Assembly (NCBI GenBank): GCA_002105175.1
Contig: MCGE01000007.1
Span: 1,240,001 to 1,304,000, forward strand
Origin: Absidia repens
Taxonomy: Eukaryota > Mucoromycota > Mucoromycetes > Mucorales > Cunninghamellaceae
Reading direction: 5' to 3'
Length of the DNA: 64,000 nt
Below, piece after piece: positions 1 to 9,650 of this stretch; position 1 is the first letter of the stretch, and each line of letters starts with the position of its first letter. The translations under genes and the position numbers were made by a program. The notes beneath the pieces are model-generated. The model saw only the letters and a list, made by a program, of their open reading frames with translations, did no database searches and was not told the origin of the DNA.

Positions 1-274
1 TGGCCACGCCTTATGACACTCGCTCCCCTGACTGGGTTGATTTCTCGGCGCCGTCGACTCCTTCCGAACCAATGTTCTCTCCTATGGGTAATTCTGGTGC
101 TGTCGGTGCTACGATCGGTGCTAGTCCTTGGCGCTCGGATCTCAGTCCGTATGCTTCAAGTCCTGGTTACTCGCCATCCTCTCCATTTGCCGCTTCTCCT
201 GGTTATAGTCCTAGTAGCCCGTAAGTTTAAGAATATATGAAATTTTGCGTGAAAAGGGAAATTGGAATTAAACG

Positions 275-305
<31 letters not shown>

Positions 306-841
306 GTTGTTGTTGTTGCTTGACAATAGTTCATATAGCCCATCGTCACCGTAAGTGCTTTACAAAAAAAAAGTTTCATGCAGGTTTATAGCGAAATGTT
401 TATTGACAAACTTTACTTTATTATTTTCCATTACAGATCGTACAGTCCTAGTTCTCCGTAAGTCCTTCAAGAAACATCCCCGCTGGGGCAAGTATGGCGC
501 TAATATTTTTTATTCTGTTTGTTTGCTATCACTATAGTTCATACAGCCCGTCATCTCCGTACATATATAAAATACGCAAAATAGGTGGTTCTCTATATAA
601 TTATACTAACGATTTGCCTTTTTTCTATCTTTTTCGCATTTTATAGATCGTATAGTCCTAGCTCGCCGTAAGTATCGCATAAAAAAGGAATTGGTTTGGA
701 AATGAATGAGTGAATTGAACTCACCATCTTAATTTTTTTCTTTGTTACATATATAGTTCGTACAGCCCATCATCTCCGTAAGTATCACAAACCTATGGTC
801 AGATATTGGATTTGGTATTTGATGAGTTGACGCTTTCCCAA

Positions 842-887
<46 letters not shown>

Positions 888-2215
888 GTATAGTTCGTAC
901 AGCCCATCATCTCCGTAAGTAACACCGAAAAGCCTGGATCAAAGATTGAAAATTTACGCAGAATATGACTAATGAATTGAACCCCTGATCTTCTATGTTT
1001 TCTTCTACAGCTCGTACAGCCCTTCGTCGCCGTAAGTATTCAAAAAATAAACTAAAATTAAAACAATCACACTTGCATGTTCTAACGCTCTTTTTTTTTT
1101 TTTTGTTTGACATATTATAGATCCTACAGTCCGAGCTCACCGTTCGTATCGAAAAACGCTATGAATAACACCCAGTTACTGATCTTCCTTTTTTTTTTTA
1201 ATTTTCCTTTATTTTTCATTCTCATTCAACAGATCTTATAGTCCAAGCTCGCCGTAAGTGTCATCATTATTTTTCTTACTATATGTATACGTCGTACTCA
1301 CTTTCTCTTTTGCTTCTGATTTCATAGTTCATACAGCCCATCGTCGCCGTAAGTGCCATCTGATTTAAATAATCGAGAAAAGTGTCATAACCTTTTCATT
1401 TCTTCTTTTACTTCTGTAGATCATATAGCCCTTCGTCACCGTAAGTATCCCAAACCGTTACTTCACGAATGGATCATACGTATGAATCATACTGACTTTA
1501 TTGTATACCAACTTTTATACGCGTTTATAGATCATACAGCCCAAGCTCTCCGTAAAAATCGAAATATTCCTTGTAGAAAGTGTGAAAAGTGTTCTAACCA
1601 GTTTTTTTTTTGTTTAACTCTCAAACATAGATCGTATAGCCCAAGCTCCCCGTAAGTACTTGAATGACATATTTGATTTCGTGATGATTGTAAATAATAA
1701 CCGATGTTTTTCTACCTTAATATAGATCTTACAGTCCTTCATCTCCGTATGACCAGAAAATAAGGTTATGTGTATATGGTTCATTTACTAACCATGCTTT
1801 ATTATTACTATTATTATTATTATTATTATTATTATTATGCACAGATCTTATAGTCCAAGCTCTCCGTAAGTAGTCGCTGGAAAAAGGAAAATAAGGTATT
1901 AAATGTATTTTGACTAAACTATACCTGTTTTTTTTTTTTGCGTTTTCTTTCTAAATATTCCTGGAACTCAATAGCTCCTACAGTCCATCCTCGCCGTAAG
2001 TAAAAAAAGATTCATGCAAAACCGGTGGAATATGAATTGACAAATCCGCCTAATGGTGCCTTTTTTTTCCCTTTTCAAAAAATAGTTCCTATAGTCCTAG
2101 TTCGCCGTAAGTATCAAAGCAGGAGAGAATCTTTAGAAGAGTTTTTTAAATTGTTCTAACCCTTTTGCGTAGATCTTACCAAGCTCAAGGCTCAAACACC
2201 AACAAAAAAAATTAG
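1..2215 (+). CDS. rpb1: RNA polymerase II largest subunit RPB1, C-terminal part (5' end outside window)
   Basis: This is the 3' part of the gene for the catalytic subunit of nuclear RNA polymerase II. The reading frame starts at base 3 and runs through a Ser/Pro/Gly-rich linker into the first two YSPSSP heptads (exon ends at 220). Seventeen 21-base exons follow, at 330-350, 437-457, 538-558, 647-667, 757-777, 894-914, 1011-1031, 1121-1141, 1233-1253, 1328-1348, 1420-1440, 1531-1551, 1631-1651, 1726-1746, 1845-1865, 1975-1995 and 2086-2106. The last exon is 2173-2215 and encodes SYQAQGSNTNKKN followed by TAG. Every microexon encodes SYSPSSP, so position 4 of the canonical YSPTSPS repeat is Ser. 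All 18 introns interrupt the Pro-6 codon after its second base. Most donors are GTAAGT; the exceptions are 559 (GTACAT), 1142 (GTTCGT), 1552 (GTAAAA) and 1747 (GTATGA). The identity is certain from the CTD; the start lies off the left edge. Confidence 0.95.
330..2106 (+). other. rpb1: Array of 17 in-phase 21-base microexons encoding CTD heptads
   Basis: Each exon is exactly 21 bases, starts with the last base of a Pro codon and ends with CC. Each is bounded by an AG acceptor and a GT donor. The intervening introns are 66-116 bases, differ in sequence, and often hold T-runs (about 40 T before 883) and a CTAAC/CTGAC-like branch site. Among the exons only 757-777 and 894-914 are identical at DNA level. 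The rest differ only at synonymous positions. Confidence 0.93.
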
Positions 2216-2340
2216 TTTAACTTGCCATTTTAGTAGTCTTCTATTATTACTTTTTTTTACACTTTTTTTTTTCTCGTGTTCCGTTCGGACCAATGTTTTT
2301 TTTTATATTATTATCATTGCTTTATTCAAAATTCAATGCC

Positions 2341-2346
2341 AATAAA
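2341..2346 (+). promoter_or_regulatory. Poly(A) signal AATAAA of rpb1
   Basis: An AATAAA hexamer lies about 125 bases after the rpb1 stop codon and before the start of sen15. It is the first canonical signal downstream on this strand. Confidence 0.5.
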
Positions 2347-2500
2347 CAAATCGGTTACTCACCGTTTATTCAATATGACGAATGGTGTCTTGGGGTATGA
2401 AAGTAGAGGGTGTTGATCGGGGTTGAAAATATGGTGCTGAGGCAACTGGGGCAACGAAAAAAATGTCTGGTGGACAGAAAGATCTTGTTCCCTTTTGATT

Positions 2501-3150
2501 ATGGTATCATTCAAATCTCAGGTAAGAATCAATTGTTTCTCTGGATTCAGGATTACCAACTTTCTTTTATTTTGAAATTGGTAAATTTGCATCATAGTAC
2601 GATCACATTCAATCTTTGGCATCAGCGTTTCCGGAAAGCACAACCCTTATTTTGCAAGTTTATCAAGATCTGGCACTAAGTAAGCTTTTCCTCACCGTCA
2701 CTCTACATCCACTTGAACAATACTAATCATGGGACCTGCGCTTTTTATTTATTTATCTTAGACAAATTGTGGAAAACAATTCACGTCATACCAATCCCTA
2801 ACCTCGACACCTGTGTTTTGCAAGCCCATGAACCCGGTACACCAGAAGACGACCAACTATTGATTATACCCATTCGACATGATGAAGCCCTCTCCACAGA
2901 AAAAATAGCTGGTCTATTTCAAGGATTGGATCAATCAAAGCTACAAACTAACGGACTAATGCCCTCGCCTTCGAAGCAAGTTGATACAATATGACAATAT
3001 ATACATCGCTGTACTGATCCTCACTCCTCTTTTTTTTTTTTTTTTTTTTTTTCCTATTGTAGAAGGATCACTCTTGCCATTGTCGCCCGTGATTCAACTG
3101 TTTTATACTATCATATCAGTAAAGGCCTATCACCCCCCAAGGAGCAGTGA
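2501..3150 (+). CDS. sen15: tRNA-splicing endonuclease subunit Sen15
   Basis: This is the structural subunit of the heterotetrameric nuclease (Sen2/15/34/54) that excises introns from pre-tRNA. Exons are 2501-2521, 2598-2679, 2762-2975 and 3063-3150; the phases close to give 134 residues. The C-terminal segment RITLAIVARDSTVLYYH matches the Sen15 family signature (in human TSEN15 the corresponding stretch is LAIVESDSTIVYY). The upstream segment VYQDLALNKLWKTI matches the family's N-terminal helix and strand. The third intron has a GC donor (GCAAGT at 2976) and an AG acceptor. The only GT nearby (2981) leaves the wrong phase, so a GC-AG intron is required. The start was chosen because the first exon must end in phase 0 and this ATG is in that frame. 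It lies about 285 bases from the rpb1 stop on the same strand. Confidence 0.82.
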
Positions 3151-3522
3151 TCCCCTTTATCCACTTCCATTTCCCACCTTTATGTTTTCAATCCTTCCAT
3201 CTTTTCAATAGTATGATCTTTCCCCTAGTTTAGATACTGAACAATTCCTTTTCTTCTCGCACACAATCCAACCTACAATACTAGTTTCATATCATCCCCC
3301 CCTTTTTTTCATTTAAAATAAAGACAAAATACTGATTCCAAAACCGACCCATTATGATATTGTAAAGACATTGTTTTATTTTTTTATTTTTATTTTGCCT
3401 GCAAATGCCAAGTCATTTCAATATGATTGATAAAAAACCAAACGACGCAACACACCACCATCATTTCAACTAATACTAAGAAGCATTTTCAAATAATAAT
3501 AAAAAATCTAAACTTAGTCCAG
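3151..3522. other. Intergenic, convergent 3' regions
   Basis: This stretch lies between the stop of sen15 and the stop of the minus-strand membrane protein gene. It holds AATAAA at 3317-3322 on the plus strand and T-rich runs. I see no gene here. Confidence 0.6.
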
Positions 3523-4368
3523 CTACACCAGTCGTCCTGTCCGCCGTATTGTGTTCCGTAAAGCAATGGTGGTCATCAACGTCAAAAATCCATTCAAGGC
3601 ACCCCATTCTTGCAACGCTTTCAAAGTATACAATGCCGGTGTGTTGAGGTACGCTTTCGTTTGTACAAACGACTGACACCACGCCGCTACACAGAGGACC
3701 CACAACGCCGTTCGTTCCGTCGACAGTCGGCGCTCTTTCAATGCCAATGCCGCCAAGAAGGCCAATGCCAAATGAAGAACACCCGTGCTCCGAAATTGAT
3801 CTGCCATCAACATGCGGCTGGTCGTCGTCACAGTGATAGAAGACCCACCCGTGTGTTGGAGATTGGTATAACGGGTCACGGAGACATGGGATTTTCCCCA
3901 CAGTTGTCGAGCTACTAGAAGATGCCCAACCACGTTCAGAGCGAGCGGTAAATTGTTATCCCTGAATATCAAGCGACCCACCGAAGCGCTACATGTTCGC
4001 ACATGTCCCCACATGATTTGTCGTAGCGGCAACCGCTGTCCATTGCTGCCGGTTCCTTTGTCGGTTGTTGATGATGATGATGATATTGATGGGTCGTTAG
4101 TCGTATATACAAGCCGTGGTGATGATAGCATTTCGTCCCGTGTAGATAGATTCCTGTTGTGTGTGTTTTTGGAGGAAGAAGGTTGTGTTGAAGTATCATG
4201 TTGTATTGATCGCGGATCAACATCGATAGAAGGAAGAGAAGGTAGTGAGGGTAAAGAGGAAAATATACTGTTGCTGCTGTTGTTGTCTGTCGAATGTTGA
4301 CTATCGCCTAAATTGTGTGATGGTGAGGCAAGAGATGCATTTGACATATCCAAGGGAGAGTCGGTCAT
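3523..4368 (-). CDS. Predicted four-helix membrane protein of unknown function
   Basis: This is a single uninterrupted 281-residue reading frame starting MTDSPLDMSN. The first ~110 residues are Ser/Thr-rich and probably disordered, with a repeated SLPSLPSLP stretch. The remainder has about four hydrophobic segments: LPLALNVVGHLLVA, TGVLHLALAFLAALAL, TALWVLCVAAWC and ALNGFLTLMTTIALR. I do not recognise the family. The size and helix layout loosely recall small ER membrane proteins such as Erg28, but I see no convincing motif match. It is convergent with sen15. No intron is needed. It is probably a real gene because the frame is long, the hydrophobic pattern is regular and the overlapping frames are broken. 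Confidence 0.6.
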   Translation of the reverse strand: MTDSPLDMSNASLASPSHNLGDSQHSTDNNSSNSIFSSLPSLPSLPSIDVDPRSIQHDTSTQPSSSKNTHNRNLSTRDEMLSSPRLVYTTNDPSISSSSSTTDKGTGSNGQRLPLRQIMWGHVRTCSASVGRLIFRDNNLPLALNVVGHLLVARQLWGKSHVSVTRYTNLQHTGGSSITVTTTSRMLMADQFRSTGVLHLALAFLAALALKERRLSTERTALWVLCVAAWCQSFVQTKAYLNTPALYTLKALQEWGALNGFLTLMTTIALRNTIRRTGRLV

Positions 4369-4757
4369 GATATAATATAGTTAAACTGAGAAGAAAGAGA
4401 TGAGCGAGGAAAATGAAAAAAAAATAAAAATAAAAAATCAATAACCGCCGCATGTGATAAATCTGGAAGCGTCCAAAAAACGATACAGCATAATGCAGAA
4501 AGAAAAAAGAAATAAGACTGCTTGGTCTTGTATTTTATTGTCAAAAGAAAAAAAAGAAAAGTAATACAATATGGGAAGAATAAGGTATAAAAGATTTTTT
4601 TTTTTTTCTTTTTCATGAGTGTCAGTTGTATGTATAATAGATTAAATGATGGAGAGAAAGAGGAAGGGGTGCAACAATTTCTGCTGGTACAAATGATGGA
4701 GGATAATATAAAAAAACATGTATGTAAAATAAATAAAATAATAAGATGACAAACTAT
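4369..4757. other. Intergenic, no gene seen
   Basis: This is an A-rich stretch between the end of the Sel1 gene and the start of the four-helix protein gene, both on the minus strand. It should hold the promoter of the latter and the 3' UTR of the former. Short open frames here are lysine/phenylalanine runs from poly-A/T. Confidence 0.55.
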
Positions 4758-7144
4758 CTACGCTGCAGGTGCACTTTGCCCGATGATAAATCCGCTACAT
4801 AGCAAATCTTGTTCGTCCATAGTCGAGGATAGTGAAGACCCTGGCGATAATAAACATACACGTACAAGTAGACGACGTAAACGTTCGTGAGAGCTTCTAC
4901 AGCCAGCTATATAATAATATGAAAGCACAATAGTGTATGTTAGCCACCTATATTATGCTTCATGCCCACACATCGTATTGACACTCCCCCAGCTCCCCCC
5001 GCCTCTATCCCCTTTTGTACCTAAAGAAGCCCGTTCAAACCAAACAGTAGCTTGTTGCAAATCCACAGGACACCCAAGACCGTTTTCATAGCAGTTGGCT
5101 AAATGGAATTGAGCAGAGGTATGATCTTGATTGGCCGCACGCTTGAATAGATTAAATGCCGCTTCTTCATCCTTTTCTATTCCCAAACCTTGTTGCAGAT
5201 GTACGCCCAGCTTGTCCAGAGCTCGTGTATGATTTTGCTTTGCTGCTTGTTGATACCAGAAGACCGCCTGAGATTGATCCTTATCAATCCCAATACCATT
5301 CGCATAACAGAATCCTAGATTACACTGTGCCCATGGGTTGTGTTGCCGTGCAGACTTGTGATACCAGAAAACCGCCTTGACACTGTTCTTTTCGACACCA
5401 AGTCCCTCTTCAAAACAGAATCCCAGAGAGTTTTGAGCCAGTGCATTCCCTTGTTCCGCCGATCGATTGAACCACTTGACAGCTTCGTGTTGGTTTTTGT
5501 CCAAGCCAATGCCATTGCGATAACAGTAGCCAAGAGAGAGTTGGGCTGGAGCATGATTTTCTTCCGCGCTGAGATAGTACCAAAATACCGCTTCCTTTTC
5601 ATCCTTTGGCAAACCAATGCCATTTTGATAGCAGTAGCCCAAAGAGTGATAGGCAAAAATATTCCCCCGTTCCGCTGAGCGCCGATACCACTTGACTGCC
5701 TCCGCTTGATCCTGTTCGACACCAATGGCGTTTTGGTAACAAAATCCCAGATTATGTTGTGCCCGAGCATGTCCTTGCAAAGCTGCCTTGCGATACCAGT
5801 AAGCGCCCAGTCGATCATCCTTGTCCACACCAATGCCATTTTGATAGCAATAACCCAGATTGCATTCAGCCCAGGGGTATCCTTGTTCTGCCGACCGTTC
5901 ATACCACAGCGCCGCCATCCCAAAGTCTTGTTCAACACCAATCCCATCCTCGTAGCAATACCCCAGTGAGTTTTGTGCAAAAGCGTTGCCTTGTTCAGCA
6001 GAGCAGCGGTACCAGCCCACCGCTTCCACGACATCCTTCTCCAGTCCAATCCCCTCTTCATAGCAGTACCCCACATTGTAGATCGCTACGGTTTCACCCT
6101 GCTCAGCTGCCAGACGGTACCATCGCATAGCCTCCACCTGGTCTTTCGCCACACCAAAACCTTCACCATAACAATATCCGAGAATGCCTTGGCCACGTTC
6201 ATTGCCTTGTTCGGCACTCGCCTTGTACCATTGGAAAGCAAGTTGTTCACTTTTCTCAACACCTAAAGCGAAAAAATAAAAATAAAAAAATAATCATAAG
6301 TCAATTGTAGTTGCCACATTAGAATGATTTTGAGATGTTTCCTACCTATGCCATCGTGATAACATACGCCAAGAGCATACTGACAGGCTGCATCATTGTC
6401 ATTCAATGCACCGTCTTGAATCCATTGAATGGCGGAGACGGATCTTGTAGATGAGATGGGTGAAGAAGGGGGAGACATGTCTGGTAGTGATGATGATGAT
6501 GCTGATGACGATGATGATGCTGATGATGCTGATGATGATGATGATGAAGCGTATGAATCGAGGCGTAATATACACGGAGAGTAAGAGTAATAGCGTCGTA
6601 CACGATCCGCCCATTCTTCTGATTCTGCACGGTCGATCTTGATATTTGGTCTACCATATTTTCGTAAAAACGCCAATCGAGCCATGCCTAATCCATCATG
6701 CTGTTTGGCTGCTTCCAAATAGTAGTATTCAGCCAAGCCAAAATCCTTTTCCAGACCCAAGCCAAATTCATAACAGAAGCCAAGCACCCCGGATGCTTCG
6801 GCAAGCCCCAAAGCCGCTGCTTGTTGGAAAAAGGCAATAGCCAGGGCGGGTTGTTTTTTGGTTTGAGGCATTCGGCCAAAGAGATACTGATTGCCGGTGT
6901 TGAATAGGTGTCTAGGTATATCTTCAGGTTCAATGTTGCTGATGGATAACGAGTTGGAAGAAGAAGAAGAAGAGCGCCGTGAGGGAGTCGGGGTGGTCGG
7001 AGCGGTTGCTTGTGATGTGATTGTGGGTGAAGGTGATTCATTCAGACAAGAAGGGGAAGAATGGAGGTATTTGGGTTGCCATTTCGAAATGACCAGACGA
7101 GATCGTTGTATGATATGAGAAAAAGGTAGGGATGAAGGTGACAT
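4758..7144 (-). CDS. Sel1-like repeat protein
   Basis: This is a 729-residue protein from three exons: 7144-6346, 6262-5021 and 4906-4758. The introns are 83 and 114 bases and their phases close. After a Ser/Thr-rich N-terminus comes an HCP/TPR-like solenoid of about 14 Sel1 repeats of 36 residues. The repeats have the recurrent pattern A-x-(Y/F)-x-LGYCY-x-x-GIG-x-x-KD. Two repeats lie near residues 80-150, and a Ser-rich insert (Ser runs encoded near 6470-6545) separates them from the main array. The last exon adds a basic tail ending in GFIIGQSAPAA. Sel1 repeats are protein-interaction scaffolds in ER-associated degradation, signalling and chitin-synthase regulation. Nothing in the sequence says which applies here. 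The uninterrupted frame ends at 4953, but that tail reads through an intron (donor GTACAA at 5020). Confidence 0.82.
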
Positions 7145-7636
7145 TGTAGAAGTTGGTTTATTAAGTGTAAAGGACTATGTGAATTGTGTAGATATATGCC
7201 AGCTTGTATAAAAGAAACAAGATAAAGTATAATTTGAGGCAAAAAGGAAGGGGATAAAAAAAAAAAAAAAAAGAAAGGACGTAAGCTATAAAAAAAAAAG
7301 GTAAAAAATAAAATAAAAAATAAACAAATAAAAAGGAAAGGAGAAAGAAAGAAAAAGGCACAAAAATAGGCTGAAGGCACGAAAATCATATTGGCCATTT
7401 TTTGTTGGCTACTTTTTTTAGGTTCTCCTTTTCTTTTGAAACTCAACGTATCAATGCAAACTCATTACCAATTCAATAACATGATTGGATATTTGATAAT
7501 TCATTCATCCAGGGTCGAGTACATGTATATTTATGGCCCAATTTTCCTCATTTCTTGCTCCTTACTCTTGCCAAGAACTACATTATCTATTGTCAATAAA
7601 TACTTGATTCGTCAAAATAGTTTGAATAACAATAAG

Positions 7637-7690
7637 GAGGGGGGTGGGGGGAGGGACTGCTGGGTGGGTGGGTGAGTGGGTGGAGGAGAG
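7637..7690 (+). repeat. G-rich block with G-quadruplex potential
   Basis: The block includes GGGTGGGTGGGTGAGTGGG, which is four G-triplets with loops of 1, 1 and 4 bases, preceded by two longer G-runs. It lies about 500 bases upstream of the Sel1 gene start, on the non-template side relative to rightward reading. Confidence 0.6.
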
Positions 7691-7904
7691 GCAAGCGCAA
7701 ATTCAAAAGGAACGGGGAGGGAACTCTTTTCAACGCTAAATAGCTTTTATGACAAAGTCCGTTTTTGGAAAGTATAAACTGATTGATTGGATTTAAATAT
7801 GGATCGTGACCGAATCATCGGTTTCTTTTCCAACCGTGAAGTTTATTGCCAATTATACTCGCTTGTACAGTTTATTAACTTCGAGTTGAGACGATGGTAA
7901 AATA

Positions 7905-8642
7905 AATAAAGACGGTGGTATAATAAAATTGGGATGGGAAAATGAATAAATTGGGATCGGCAAGAAATGTTTTAGGATATTGGAGAAAATAAATTCAGAC
8001 GGTCATAAAATAATATTGAGACTAGGATGGTATGGTTGGAAGTACGTTAGGATTCATTTTTTGAAATGCTGATATTCAACTTTTTGAAAACTTTTGCAAA
8101 AAACCAGTTGCTTGTGCTACTTGAAAGCATTCTGGGGCAAATACAGAGAAGTTCAAAGTGTCAACATTGCTCTGTCATACTCTACCCCTGAGGCAAAATC
8201 TACATATAGCTCAGAGTAGCGCCGATCAAAGGAAGCTGGGATTTAAAAGTATTTTGAGTTGACAAGATGCAATTTTTTATGGACGATGGAAACTGAAAAT
8301 TAGGACGACATTCACATATTTCTGAGACGCCTGTTATGATTTTTTGGGATGATGTAAAATAAAATTAAAACATAGGCGGGTTTATTTCTAGACGCTCTGA
8401 AAAAAAAAAAAAAAAAATTGAGATGCATCCGAAAAATCGGGATGGACAGCTGCAAATCTCTCCTCAGGAATTTACATTAGCTATCATGTATTTAGGTGAT
8501 TCCAAAGTATGTGATCCTAGTAGATACTGGAATGTATCCAGTTACAATATCTTTTTAGCCTGCAAAAATTCCCATCAAATTTACCGTCCCAATTTTTTTT
8601 TTCCCCACCTCAATTTTATTATACCACCGTCTTAATTTAAAG
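7905..8642. repeat. Inverted-repeat bounded element with internal degenerate direct repeats
   Basis: Sequence at about 7909-7970 (core AAGACGGTGGTATAATAAAA) recurs in inverted orientation at about 8581-8642 with only scattered mismatches and a short gap. The arms are about 60 bases. Related units (GATGGTAAAATAAA or CGGTCATAAAATAA) lie at about 7893, 7995 and 8350. No transposase frame lies between the arms, so this would be a non-autonomous foldback or MITE-like element. Target-site duplications were not recognised. Confidence 0.5.
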
Positions 8643-9317
8643 TAAAAAAATATGAACACCACTCAAAAGATCTATATACCGTACTTCTCAGAACAACAGG
8701 TTCGGTAGAACTGGACCGCATGAAATTGTAGAAAGCTTTATCTGGTAATTAATTTAAGTATGGGTCTGGAACTACATTTAACATTATATCATTTATATAG
8801 AAGGCGATTATTTTTGTATTCAACCACCGCTTTTTGTTTTTTCCGTCCCGATCTGTTCAGGCACCATCCATAGAAAAAAAAATAGAGCCATTTAGTTCCG
8901 GGTCCATTATAATACCTTTATTGAAAGATGACGCTCTAATAATCCTGCTCTGTAGGTCGAGCATGTCTCTGTCCACAGTTTACACCAAAAATTAGTTTTG
9001 GGCCAAATGTGGTCGAACATGCGCACACACAAAAACAGAAAAAAATATAGGCTATGGTGCAGTTCGGCATAACTCTAAAGCAAACCAATATTTTTTATAT
9101 CCAATTTCAAAACATTAATCTACTGGGTGTCAGGGTGAGGTAGCTGAAATGCAGCTTTCGATGAAATTAGATTACTCCCGCTACCATTTTGCATCATGCA
9201 AGGCCATCCATTGTTGCTCAATTCGACTTCAGTTTGAGCTTCATTTTTTTTTCATTTTTTATTTTACCACATGCAAAAAAAAAAGAGGGTGGGGGAAAAA
9301 TTAAACAAACATGATGG

Positions 9318-9350
9318 TAAAATAAAATCCACGTGGGCGGGATTTGAAAT
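9318..9350 (-). repeat. Solo head of the dispersed CACGTG repeat
   Basis: Read on the minus strand this is TTTCAAATCCCGCCCACGTG followed by GATTTTATTTTAC. The same ~30 bases open the full repeat copies at 24262, 32412 and 54932. The body that follows here (towards 9100) does not match those copies. Confidence 0.6.
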
Positions 9351-9650
9351 GTGTTATTTTTTTGTTTGATTCCTTCAACTGTCCAAAGCCGACCAAATTG
9401 AAATGCCTGAGTCGTTTTGTTAATAATCACTCCAACAAGGTGCCTTTGTTCCTTATTAATTTTACAGTCATGTCAAGAAACACAAATAACCTTAGCATTT
9501 TCAATGAGAACCTAAGTGTTTTTCCTTTGACGTTCTTATGCAGTTCAGTTTACACTTCAGAAAAAAATGGAAAAGGGGTAAAACGTCCCCAATCAAATTA
9601 TGAAAATATCCAGCCATTTATTTAACTTTTTGCAACACAACTCAATAATT

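Larger units (their letters stand above)
7145..9650. other. 2.5 kb region without a gene
   Basis: It contains the promoter side of the Sel1 gene, a G-rich block (7637-7690), a cluster of direct and inverted AT-rich repeats (about 7888-8642), and a CACGTG repeat head at 9318-9350. Open frames in it (for example 8423-8635) show no family resemblance and cover repeat sequence. Confidence 0.6.

Noticed and set aside
13..240. Open frame starting MTLAPLTGLISRRR at the left edge
   Set aside because: It is an out-of-frame shadow of the RPB1 linker. The frame starting at base 3 gives the YSPSSP-containing sequence.
5315..6076. 253-residue minus-strand frame starting MWGTAMKRGLDW
   Set aside because: It is a frame-shifted reading of the Sel1 repeats, and repeat periodicity keeps it open.
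8423..8635. Open frame MHPKNRDGQLQISP...
   Set aside because: It overlaps one arm of the inverted repeat, has no family signal and is AT-rich.
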